Below, piece after piece: positions 21,521 to 31,122 of a DNA stretch of 64,000 bases. Origin of the DNA: Mesodorylaimus sp. YZB2_4. Lineage: Eukaryota > Nematoda > Enoplea > Dorylaimida > Dorylaimidae. The notes under the pieces are model-generated. The model was not told where the DNA came from. It did not search any database and saw only the letters and a program-made list of their open reading frames with translations. Numbering within the stretch: the stretch's first letter is position 1; every line of letters starts with the position of its first letter. The translations under genes were made by a program, and so were the position numbers. The stretch covers positions 620,001-684,000 of the forward strand of contig JASANH010000193.1 in NCBI GenBank assembly GCA_030248295.1. Direction: 5' to 3'.

Positions 21521-21697
21521 CCGGGGTCGTGGCCTAGCGGGTTAAGGCGTCTGCCTCTCACGCTGGGTGCGCACTTACAGGGGAGGGTTCGACTCCCGCC
21601 TCGGTACAAAATGATTGTCAATTATGTGTTCCTTAGCCCACGAGTGCGCCTTATGGTGCTTGGCTACGGATAAAGTATGACATGACATGACATGACA
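21521..21697 (+). repeat. SINE-A copy 3
   Basis: Best preserved copy. Head GGGTCGTGGCCTAGCGGGTT with AAGGCGTCTGCCTCTCACGC and B-box GGGTTCGACTCCCG; body CCTTAGCCCACGAGTGCGCC; tail of repeated ACATG units. A head this close to a real tRNA could be mistaken for a tRNA gene. Confidence 0.85.
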
Positions 21698-21975
21698 ACG
21701 TCAGCCATAAGGGTGATGTTTCAGTCAGCCGTGGACTAGCCTAGAAGACCAAGCATCAGTTGCTCCCTCCTGATCAGATACACTAATGTACTACAGACAC
21801 CACAAAAAACGGTCGAGCTTGCAGAGGGTAAAGACGGGCGACAACACAACATCAGGTCAGACGAAGATGAACGTTTAAAACATGCACACAGGATCACAGG
21901 CAGCGGGCAATCACTCATTCTTCTCGGACTCGACCTCATTGCCCCAACCGAACGGGTCGACGAACCGCACTGCTA

Positions 21976-22176
21976 CCCGTGCAGGCAGGCGTGGGAGAGA
22001 GTGCGGCCGACCGAAGTCGGCGGGACAAAAACTCCGACTGAAGGACGGAGGTAGGCAAGTCTCGCGACTATACCTGACCTAGAAACATCAACCCGAGGGG
22101 TTGACGTCCCAGCCAGGGGAGAGTATCGGTTACTCTCTACCACTCGCCATGGCCTGCCCGGTAGGGGTTACAACAC
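21976..22176 (-). repeat. family C element copy 4
   Basis: Reverse-oriented: GGCCGACCGAAGTCGGCGGG, GAAACATCAACCCGAGGGGT, CCCAGCCAGGGGAGAG, CTCGCCATGGCCTGCC, then GGGGTTACAACAC. Lies about 175 nt upstream of the 22351 gene. Confidence 0.75.
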
Positions 22177-22350
22177 GCTCTTCCCCATGCACTCGTTGCA
22201 AGGGTGCTCTCGAAACGGCAGCATTCTGGCTCGTCTTCGTTACCTGAAACACATGCAAGCTTCACTGCGGCCACCGATCAAGTCAAGCAAGCGTCCGACG
22301 TAAGTAGCTGCTTGTACGAGTCAAGTGGGTCTCTGCTTACAGGATAGAAG

Positions 22351-23503
22351 ATGCCCGGTCCGTTTCAGCCGAAGGCGAGCCCAACGTTGCTGGCAGCCAT
22401 GGGCAAAGTGGACGAAGCCGTCAAAGAATCGAAACAGCCGGTGCTGCAAGAGACCGTCGACGTGCTGCAAGAACTGGCCAAGATCATGTCGCTGCCCCAA
22501 GCCGTCCTCAAACCCGCCGTGCTTGCCTTGGCCAGGCTCGGAGTGGTGGGCGCGGCCGAAGTGGACGAGATCACCGCCAAGGTACCCGCCGCCACGTTCA
22601 CGCCCGATCAACTCTGGGACGCCATCGCCGCTCGAATGGGTGCGGCTAAGGATGGTAGAGTGGCGACCAACCGCAGGTTGGGCGAGCCTTAAGGCCCCCT
22701 CCCTCCCCTGCCCGTGACCAAGGCCGGCTACTACCAGGTAAGCTCCCTGATTGGCTTTGCCTGACCGCCGCTGACGAGTTGTGGGTTTCAGATCGTGGAC
22801 GTGCCGAAAGACAAGCAATTCGCCTCCATGCCCATCACTACCTCCCTGGCGGGGCACATGGCCTGCGGACCGCAAAGAGCCAACTTCACATACCTGGACG
22901 CGGCGGGACACCCGGCGGCGAGGGCCCTGATCGAAGACCTGACCAACATCCTGCTCATCGGTACGAACGTGGCTGAACTGGATCGAGAAAAGAGCGTGGC
23001 CATGACGTTGCGGTCGATCAACCAGCAGGACCCCATGGCCGTCTCCTTCCGGTAAGTCCCTTTAGATATGATCTTACTCGAAAGATCATGCTCTCATTTC
23101 AGTACCATAATCGACAAGAGCACAACCCAGCCAGCCCCGACCTCCGGCAAGCAATCAGGCGGCGCACGCAAGTCGGCTTCCCCCGTGACGGCGTCCCCCG
23201 GCCCTGCCAGTACCAAGTCTCCCGTTGCGGCCGGTGCCCCTGGTGGCGAGATGAACTTCCTGGAGGTGTTCGAGGTAAGGACTCGGTTGGGCGGGACGAG
23301 GCTGTGTCGGCTGACGCGCATTCCCTTTTCAGAAACTGAAGCAGATGGGTCAGGGCGTGACGGTGCCGATCGAGATGCTGGACGCCGTGTTCGCGCAGTT
23401 GGTGAGCGGCAACGTGGCCACGGCGGACGAAGTGAACCAGGCGATGGCCCAGCTGAAGACGAAGGCCGACGACAAAAGTCAAGTCTCGTTCCCCATCAAG
23501 TAA
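22351..23503 (+). CDS. unrecognised GC-rich five-exon gene
   Basis: Exons 22351-22654, 22694-22737, 22792-23051, 23103-23274 and 23333-23503 give 316 aa. I do not recognise a family. Residues 1-100 are alpha-helical in character (LQETVDVLQELAKIMS, VLALARLGVVGAAEVDEI). The middle (about 115-200) reads like a folded alpha/beta domain (QIVDVPKDKQFASMP, GHMACGPQRANFTYLDAAG, ALIEDLTNILLIGTNVAEL). A Ser/Pro/Thr/Ala linker follows, then a C-terminal helical repeat (AVFAQLVSGNVATADEVNQA) resembling the first segment, suggesting two related helical modules flanking a core. Codons are strongly G/C-ending, unlike the flanking genes, suggesting high expression. Intron 1 would be only 39 nt (22655-22693); retaining it gives an in-frame TAA at 22690. 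The start follows a TTACAG acceptor, so a 5' UTR intron is likely. Confidence 0.7.
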
Positions 23504-24969
23504 TCTGCGATCGATGATGTGCCTCGGTGGTGACTGAACGGGTGTCTGATGAGATCGTGTTCTGTGTTGTTAAAGAACGTGAATGGATCACCGAGTCGAG
23601 TTCCACCATTGCAACCTGGTGGTGTCTAGTGGTGGAATGGCTTAGCGTTCCTCCCCTACGATGCACATGGGTCAGTCTGTCAACCATTCAAGACCTTGGT
23701 CGACCTCGCATAGCAGACAGGCCACCCCGAGCCGGTGCTTCAAGCGATGTTTGCGCTTAATTTGCTGGAAAAAGATAAAGTGTGGCTGACTATGATGAGA
23801 AAATCCCTTTTTCCTCTCAAATCTGCATTTAATCCCAGTTTAGGCGCAGGATAATTCTCCTGTGTCCTTTGAACTGGTCTGACAGAAAATGACAGAAAGT
23901 GTGATAGCGAGGAAGCAGACCACGCTGGTGAGGACCAGGTGCCAAACACTTCACCCACCAATCTTTAATCTTTTGGAGCGTGTCGGTAGGATCGGGATCG
24001 GGATCCAGGCCTAGGATCGGATAGGTCGACGCGGGTGGACGTTGACCTGGCCCAAACTTCCTGGCTCGGCTGGCGGAATTTTGCCTCAATGTACCTGCAT
24101 TATTTAGACGAAAATGGCCGTTGTCCTCACTTCGACTACTCTAAGCGGAAATCGAGGAGAGAAATGTAACTGCCACCTACCTGGAAGCGAACTCTACTGC
24201 CAGACAGTCAGACTTACAAGCGAACACCGCCAACTTTCAAGTCGAACTTTGCAAAACCAAAGATTGTGATATTCTCTGAGGTGCAAAAGAAAGCTCTGTG
24301 CGTTGCGTTCTTGCAGTGGCGAAGGTCGTTGGTTTTCTCTTCGGCTCTCGTCACGCAGTCATAACATACGCAGCCGTGCTGTGCCGACTATGTGAATGAT
24401 TGATTGATATCTTCACACACCCACGCCAGTTTCTGCAACGTGGTCATCTCTCAACCTTTGTCTGCTCCAAACCGACTGCCAAGCGATATTATTGATCAAC
24501 TTCTCAACCAATCTTACAGTTAGTCCAGCCTAGCTTCTGGTAAGAGACAGTTCGAAGGTCCATCAGGTATTTCCCCAGCTTCGAAGTTACTTAATTCTGG
24601 AAATCAGTTCCAATCGACAATCTATAATATTAATTTCCTTATTCTGTGTTTCTGTGAGTCCCCGCATTTTAGCAGACAATCGATTCGCGTTACACAGTGG
24701 AGCGGGCAGTTTAAATTCAAACATGCTGTCTGGCTTTCTCGCATTAGGGAATTTGTACATAGGGGAATAGGTCGAAAGTGACAAAAGTTTTATCATTGAT
24801 CGCAATGATCAGAACTAATCAGAAGGTCCGAGTATCGTACTACATACTACACACTTAAAAAAAGCGATACGAAACATCTCAAAGTCTCTCAAAGGCAGTT
24901 CCGTATCTTCAAAGCGGTTCAATAAGATGAAAGGCTGATCAGTGACCCCAACTTACCCTACTATAGCAA
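23504..24969. other. intergenic spacer
   Basis: Nothing coding recognised; overlapping short frames have no motifs or partners. Confidence 0.4.
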
Positions 24970-25432
24970 AGTGATCAGTACGTGATTAGAGTGATCAGTA
25001 GGTGATCAGTAAATGATTGGAGTGATCAGTAGGTGATCAGTAAGTGATTGGAGTGATCAGTAGGTGATCAGTGAGTGATAAAAAAGATCAGCAAGTGATT
25101 AGCGTGATCAAAGTGATTAGAGTGATCAGTAAGTGATCAAAGTGATCAGTGATCGATTAGAGTGATCAGTAAGTGATTGGAGTGATCAGTAGGTGATCAG
25201 TGAGTGATAAAACAGATCAGCAAGTGATTAGCGTGATCAAAGTGATTAGAGTGATCAGTAAGTGATTAGCGTGATCATTAGGTGCACAGTGAGTGATCAG
25301 TAGGTGATCAGTGAGTGATAAAAGTGATCAGCAAGTGATTAACGTGATCAGTAGGTGATCAAAGTGATCAGTGAGCGATTAGAGTGATCAGTAGGTGATC
25401 AGTGAGTGATCAAAGTGATCAAAGTGATCAAG
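24970..25432 (+). repeat. TGATCAG-rich minisatellite
   Basis: About 460 nt built of variants of GTGATCAGTAAGTGATTAGA and GTGATCAGTAGGTGATCAGT. A longer composite (GATAAAA-AGATCAGCAAGTGATTAG type) recurs around 25075, 25202 and 25317, so there is higher-order structure. No reading frame and no known gene. TGATCA is a perfect palindrome repeated dozens of times. Confidence 0.9.
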
Positions 25433-25616
25433 AGGGAGGGAACGGCCCTGTTACATATTAGTAACCAAGTCGATGTTGAAGCATGAACGAAACGGCCACT
25501 TGAGTAATTTTAATTTCTGAAAAACTAACACATTTTATTAACACATTTTATATTCCATATATCATATATTTTATATTTTATATTTTTAAATTATTTAAAT
25601 GGAGAAATCAGTGGCG

Positions 25617-25622
25617 CACACC
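25617..25622. repeat. target site duplication, left (CACACC)
   Basis: CACACC flanks the left LTR end and recurs at 30461-30466 directly after the right LTR end. Confidence 0.75.
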
Positions 25623-25850
25623 TGTCGCGAGATATAAATATGGAGAGAGGCGACAATGTTTCGAGTCTGGTGCTTTACAGTAATCAAGAGAAACAGAAGG
25701 AACAGACCATTCAGGTCAACAGAGAAAACGCACCCCTCGCATGAACGATACCAAATCACATATCATTTAGAGGTGTAAAGTGTTCCATTCTCGGGCATTG
25801 TGCAGTGGGCGAGGCGCTGCTTCCTCATATCAATCGCGCATTTCGCGACA
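25623..25850 (-). repeat. 3' LTR of the BEL/Pao element
   Basis: 228 nt. Terminal inverted ends TGTCGCGA and TCGCGACA. Matches the inverted copy at 28199-28425 almost throughout and the 5' LTR at both ends. Confidence 0.85.
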
Positions 25851-26175
25851 CTCCGGAGGGCGAGAGCTCCCAAACCCAGGGGATTGGGAGGTCATAGATT
25901 TCAGTAGACCCGAATAACTCAGCAGATGCCCATTTACCACATTCAATAGCGTATAAGAGGAAACCCGAGAAAGGGAAAAGCGCACTTACGAGTTAGTTGA
26001 GAGAAAACGGTGTTAGAACGAGAACTCATAAACAGACCTCGAATTTCAAATAAGCGGGAAAAATAAACTTAGACGGAAATCGTTTAGATACGTTTTAGAT
26101 AATACTTTAAGCGAATCTTTATGTATTTCAGATGCATGCATAGTGCGTGTACTTCTGCGTGTCCTTTACACATGC

Positions 26176-27779
26176 TCAGGCTGTAGCAGAGTTTGTTGTG
26201 CATTCGAGTGGGACCAAGTTTTGAATAGGACGTCGTATGGTACGTCCGGAAGGCAGTTTGACCAATGCTTTTCGGACAAATCCGTCCTTTCCCATGTACA
26301 GCTCGATGATTTTTCCGAGAGGCCATTGCATTCGTGGCGTGGGGAACTTTACAAGGACGATTTCACCAACACGAGGGGGCATAGATGATCGAATTCGTGG
26401 CTGTCGATGCGTCCATCCAGACCTTTCCATTAAAGATGTCAGGTATTGACGACGCCAGCATTGCCAAAACATATCGAGGTAATTTTGGCTCTTTTTCCAC
26501 AAAGCGACGAGATCAGTGTTCCGGAATTTGTCTTTGGTTGAAGCAAGACCATCGATGGAAGCGGATGTCCGAGTCGAAAGGAATAATTGCGGGGTCAGAT
26601 CCCTTCCGTCATCGAGATCGGAGCCGACATAGACGAGAGGGCGAGAGTTCAAGATCGCTTCGATTTCGCACGCGATGGTTTGCAGCTGAGAGGAAGTTAG
26701 AGTGGCATGATCGATTGATTTCCGAAGGCATTGCTTGACCATTCCGATCAGGCGTTCGTAGAATCCGCCTTCCCAGGGAGCATTCTCAGTGATGAAATGC
26801 CAGTTAATTTCGTGATCGTTCCAGTACGATGAAATAAATGAATCGACTTGCTTGAATTGCTTCGCGTTATCAGATATGATCAGTGATGGCTTCCCACGGC
26901 GAGAGATGAATCGCGAGAGGCAGAGCAAAAATTCTGAAGACGAGAGAGATTCCACTACTTCTAGGTGGATAGCGCGGGAGACAAGGCATATGAAGAGGCA
27001 GCAAGTGCAGAGCATGACGGCGATGGCGTGCAGGAGCTGAGTAAAAGTTGAATACCGATGCAACGAATGTGTCTCCTTCGCCGGGATCGAGGTTACCAGG
27101 ATCGGATGCAATAGGTCAGGGTTGGCTGTAGTAACACATTGCGATTTCAGCCAATTAGGCTCATTAGTTTGTAAGAATTCGGGTCCGAACCACCAAGTTT
27201 TGTTGGCAGGAACACTTTCAGCCTTCATTCCTCGAGAGATGATGTCCGCTTGGCAGAGTTTACAAGGCGAAAATCGATAGTGGACTTCTTCCTCGGAAAC
27301 TTTACTGACTTCGCTGCAAACGGAAAGAGCGTCAGGGCGAGGATCACGGAGATCGGGCTTGTCAGTCTTATCGGCAATCGAGATATTGGAGACGGGACGA
27401 TGCTTCGTGGAGCGATTGCTGGAGAGCTGAGAGGTTTCTTCCAAGTTCTGAAGGACAAGTTCGTCATTATGATCCATAGCCGCATCCTTGATGCCAATTT
27501 GTTCGAGATCCCGGAATACAGAAGGATCAACTGCAGCGCTGGCGCTAGGATCCATCTCTAGAGTTTGATGCTGATCGTTCTGATCCTGAGACGATGCCAA
27601 TGTGAAGAGAGTCGTGAAGCGAGAGACGATATTCGTGGATGCACTAGTATCAACAAGAGATTCACCTGCTCCAGTCAGCACCCAACCAAGACGAGAAGAA
27701 ATGAGCGAAAGAGAGGGGTGGCCTGGTACTGGGACGCAGGATTCTGAGAAGATTTGATTCCAATATTCAGCGCCGATCA
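26176..27779 (-). pseudogene. pol: BEL/Pao pol remnant: protease end plus integrase
   Basis: Open through 535 codons yet missing large parts of pol. It begins with FLIGAEYWNQIF and LGWVLTGAG, the end of the Pao protease region, passes FRDLEQIGIKD (start of the RT region), then jumps directly to the zinc-binding and integrase region. Integrase core pieces visible: SRAIHLEVVESLSSSEF, RRGKPSLIISDNAKQF (second Asp), and ENAPWEGGFYERLIGMVK (Glu). The segment that should hold the first catalytic Asp (D-Y-A-G-P) is absent, replaced by a Cys/Leu-rich stretch. C-terminal PPRVGEIVLVKFPTPRMQWP and the GRTIRRPIQNL end are typical. The apparent first 11 residues of the longer frame (from 27816) are antisense of the inverted arm, not pol. 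Confidence 0.85.
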
Positions 27780-28425
27780 GAAAAGCATTGGTCAAACTGC
27801 CTTCTGGACGTACCATACGACGTCCTATTCAAAACTTGGTCCCACTCGAATGCACAACAAACTCTGCTACAGCCTGAGCGTAAAGGACACGCAGAAGTAC
27901 ACGCACTATGCATGCATCTGAAATACATAAAGATTCGCTTAAAGTATTATCTAAAACGTATCTAAACGATTTCCGTCTAAGTTTATTTTTCCCGCTTATT
28001 TGAAATTCGAGGTCTGTTTATGAGTTCTCGTTCTAACACCGTTTTCTCTCAACTAACTCGTAAGTGCGCTTTTCCCTTTCTCGGGTTTCCTCTTATACGC
28101 TATTGAATGTGGTAAATGGGCATCTGCTGAGTTATTCGGGTCTACTGAAATCTATGACCTCCCAATCCCCTGGGTTTGGGAGCTCTCGCCCTCCGGAGTG
28201 TCGCGAAATGCGCGATTGATACGAGGAAGCAGCGCCTCGCCCACTGCACAATGCCCGAGAATGGAACACTTTACACCTCTAAATGATATGTGATTTGGTA
28301 TCGTTCATGCGAGGTGTGCGTTTTCTCTGTTGACCTGAACGGTCCGTTCCTTCTGTTTCTCTTGATTACTGTAAAGCACCAGACTCGAAACATTGTCGCC
28401 TCTCTCCATATCTATATCTCGCGAG
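27780..28425 (+). repeat. inverted copy of the element's 3' end (pol tail, 3' UTR, LTR)
   Basis: On the plus strand it reads the pol C-terminus (LVKLPSGRTIRRPIQNLVP, stop at about 27889), 3' UTR, then an LTR from 28199 ending CTCGCGA at 28425. It is the reverse complement of 25623-26273 with few differences, forming ~646-bp inverted arms around the integrase frame. Confidence 0.88.
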
Positions 28426-30297
28426 GTCGTGTTGCTCCAAGAATTGCGTGCCTTCAGGGGAGAGACGGATAAATGGTCGACTCGTCGAGTCAGTGATAGT
28501 GGGCACTACATAGGCGTAAACATAAATCGGAGGACCAGATTTTGTGCGAATATGGAATGATACCATGCGAGCCTTAAAGGTACTTTGCAAACCTCCGAAA
28601 GCAGAATCCAAAATCTTTTCAGTTTGAACAGTACGAGCATTGATTTTCTTAGCGAACTCTGAGGAGACGTATGAACGCTGACTAGCGGAATCGAGTACCG
28701 CATTTCCTTCAAAGGAGGCTGGAGAGGAGCCACAAGAAACGAACACTTTGGCTGAGAGCATAAACGAAGCCTTTGAAGAATTTTCCGTGATCATCGTTGT
28801 AGCGGGGACAGACTGAGAACCTGGTTTCTGTCCATAGCCAGGGCAGATTGATCGATGGTGACGCTGTTTGCAGGTTGGACAGCTTCGGCTGCTTTTGCAC
28901 TCGTCAACACGATGTCGATTTCCAAGGCAATTGAAACACAACTTCAAATCAGTCACACGCTTTTTACGTGAGTTAACGTCAGAATAAGTTGTGCAGTCAC
29001 TAGCCCAGTGGCTTCCGTTGCAGAGCTGGCAGGTAATGGCTTTCGCTTTTGAGTGACGTGACGCTGAGTTGTGTACGGCTAACGTACTGGCAGTTGATTG
29101 ACGTCGTAGATCACGTTTCGCTGGCGATATAGCCGACGACGTTTCCCTAGCGGATTCGTGTATGGATAGTTTAGGATGCTCTTGGCGAGTCTGAAATTGT
29201 TCAGTCATTTCTAGATTGACGATATGCTGTCGTAGACGATCCAGTAGAGAATCGACAGTGAACTGCTGATAGTCATTTCGTTCACGCAAGTGACTAAGAA
29301 CCGATGAGGGGATGAGATTTTGGATCGTGACGAGCAGTAATGCGTCTTGGTTTAATTGCTGTCCAAGAGCGATTAACGAATTGCAGTGCGAATTTAGACT
29401 GTCAAAAAACATGCGAAGTGAATGAGCATCTGTGCGAGGTGTAGCGAGTTTCTGAATGCTGTGATAGTGCTGCGTAACGATGATTTGATGATTTCCGAAA
29501 CGTTCCCTTATCGTTCTTAAGGCCATCTCATAGTTATCGTTCGTAACCGCTATACCCTCGATCGCTCGCGCAGCAACGCTTCCCTCTTTCAAGCGGGTTT
29601 TTAGATAATGAAATTTGACAGCGTTCGGTAAATCGGCTCTATTGTGCACACAGGTCTCAAAGGCGTCTATGAATTCCCGGAATTTAGAAGGAGTTCCATC
29701 GAAAAAGGGGGGTTCGTAAACTGGCAACTTTACCTTAGCGATTTCTGGGGCCTCCGGAGCCGCGTCAGGACGAGCTGGATTCGCGATTCGGCGGCGCTCG
29801 TTTTCGATTTGGATTTCGTGCAGCTCTTGACGTCGCCGCTGTTCTTCTTCGTCCATCGCCTGACGACGCTTTCGTTCTTCATCCTGAAGTCGCTCCTGTA
29901 GGGCTTGAAGGTAATGCTGCAGTTCGACGTCCAGATCGTTGAATTTGGCGGACAACTCGTCGAAAAAGGCGACTTCTTCCGCGAACCCATTCGTGTCCTC
30001 GTTATCGGCGATGTCGACGAACGCATCGTAGCGAGACTTGTACGATTCAAAGTTTCGATGTAATTTGCTTCGCGTGATTTCCAGAGTCGTCTTAATACTC
30101 GGAATATCAGCGATCGGGCACTTCAGCGCCGCGGCGAGATCGGCCGTCGATTCAACCGATTGCAACACTTCTTTTAGACGATTACGAGCAGGGCCAAGCT
30201 GTTGGCGAATCTTCGACGCCATTTCGCAGATCACACGCCGTCGTCCGGCCACGAGCCAGTTGACGAAGTGCGAATCGAGATCGTAGGTCGCAACCAC
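28426..30297 (-). pseudogene. gag: BEL/Pao gag-protease frame
   Basis: About 620 codons open from the Met at 30297. The N-terminal half is a helical, coiled-coil-rich gag (Arg/Glu/Gln stretch around 140-175, then VKLPVYEPPFFDGTPSKFRE, matching the DUF1759 gag of Pao elements). Three zinc knuckles follow (CQLCNGSHWASDC, CFNCLGNRHRVDEC, CPTCKQRHHRSIC). Next is the protease start, with VLDSASQRSYVSSEFAKKIN: the catalytic triad would be D-S-A instead of D-S/T-G. The frame is cut at 28426 by the inverted LTR copy; the last dozen or so residues of the open frame are LTR-derived, not gag. Frame integrity suggests a fairly recent insertion or trans-mobilised life. Confidence 0.85.
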
Positions 30298-30311
30298 GTT
30301 CTGCTACCACT

Positions 30312-30460
30312 TGTCGCGAGATATAAATATGGAGAGAGGCGACAATGCTTCGACCACATTCTGCTACCACTTGTCGCGAGATATAAATATGGAGAGAGGC
30401 GACAATGTTTCGAGTCTGGTGCTTTACAGTAATCAAGAGAAACACGCGCATTTCGCGACA
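30312..30460 (-). repeat. 5' LTR of the BEL/Pao element, shortened and partly duplicated
   Basis: 149 nt, with the TATAAATATGG-containing end repeated twice 60 nt apart (30312 and 30372) and the interior deleted between AGAGAAAC and ACGCGCATTTCG. Both ends match the 3' LTR. Confidence 0.8.
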
Positions 30461-30466
30461 CACACC
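30461..30466. repeat. target site duplication, right (CACACC)
   Basis: Direct copy of 25617-25622, immediately outside the LTR end TTTCGCGACA. Confidence 0.75.
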
Positions 30467-31122
30467 TAACCGGAAAAATCGCTCAAGTCGGACATATCAA
30501 CGTCTGAGGAAGATCCCATGGCCCTTCCACGCAACTAATCGTGCCTGCTTCACTATCAATTTCACTGTTCCCGTCCGAATCGATTTCCATCTCGATAATG
30601 TCCACGAGACTTTCCTCATTCGCGAGAGCTGCGCCATTTACATTTATCAGATCGGCGCCACCCGCTAAGTTGACCAAACCAATATCATCCGCGCCATTTT
30701 CGCCGTTCAAGACCCCGTCCCACAAAGCCAAGAGGTACAAGACCATATTGTTGTCTATGCCGGGGAAACCATAAAAAAATCCGAAGATCGGTTCCCAGTC
30801 ATCCCACTGATCAACTGGGAATATAACTACCACGTAATCCATGGGATCGATAAAAATTGGGGCACCATTAACAATGGTGCTCCATACCGCGCCACCTACA
30901 AGGGAACAGGTTCTGATACAAGTATTTTCAAATCTAGCAAGAAACCTAAAATCAATCGACAGTCACGCCCTAAACCTGATGAGCCATGAAGAAAAATTTT
31001 GCCTAATTCGCCAAAGTACATAGATCACGCAATAGATCATTGTTTTAGATTTTACAATAGATTTTAAATGAAACAGTCCCACAAATGAAAAATAAAAACC
31101 TGACAAAACTGGTAAATGCAAA
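30467..31122. other. spacer between BEL/Pao element and Helitron
   Basis: Probably includes the unseen 5' end of the Helitron. An acidic frame on the minus strand (30483-30842) has no recognisable motif and is not called. Confidence 0.4.

Larger units (their letters stand above)
25623..30460 (-). mobile_element. BEL/Pao LTR retrotransposon, internally deleted and rearranged
   Basis: Minus-strand element of 4838 nt bounded by LTRs that end in TGTCGCGA/TCGCGACA and by a CACACC target duplication. Order on the minus strand: short 5' LTR (30460-30312), primer-binding-like TGGTAGCAGAACG, gag-protease frame (30297 to about 28426), an inverted insertion (28425-27780), protease remnant and integrase frame (27779-26176), 3' UTR, and 3' LTR (25850-25623). 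Reverse transcriptase and RNase H are missing. DUF1759-like gag, zinc knuckles, a Pao-type aspartic protease and a C-terminal GRTIRRPIQNLVPLE motif identify BEL/Pao. It cannot move on its own. Confidence 0.88.

Noticed and set aside
21521-21610. tRNA gene
   Set aside because: A- and B-boxes are present, but five similar copies with shared non-tRNA bodies and tails show it is a SINE head.
26237-26449. Plus-strand frame starting MVRPEGSLTNAF
   Set aside because: It is antisense of the pol C-terminus. The same residues begin the minus-strand frame at 27816 only because of the inverted arm.
30483-30842. Acidic 119-codon frame on the minus strand
   Set aside because: No motif, no splice partner, and it lies between two transposons.
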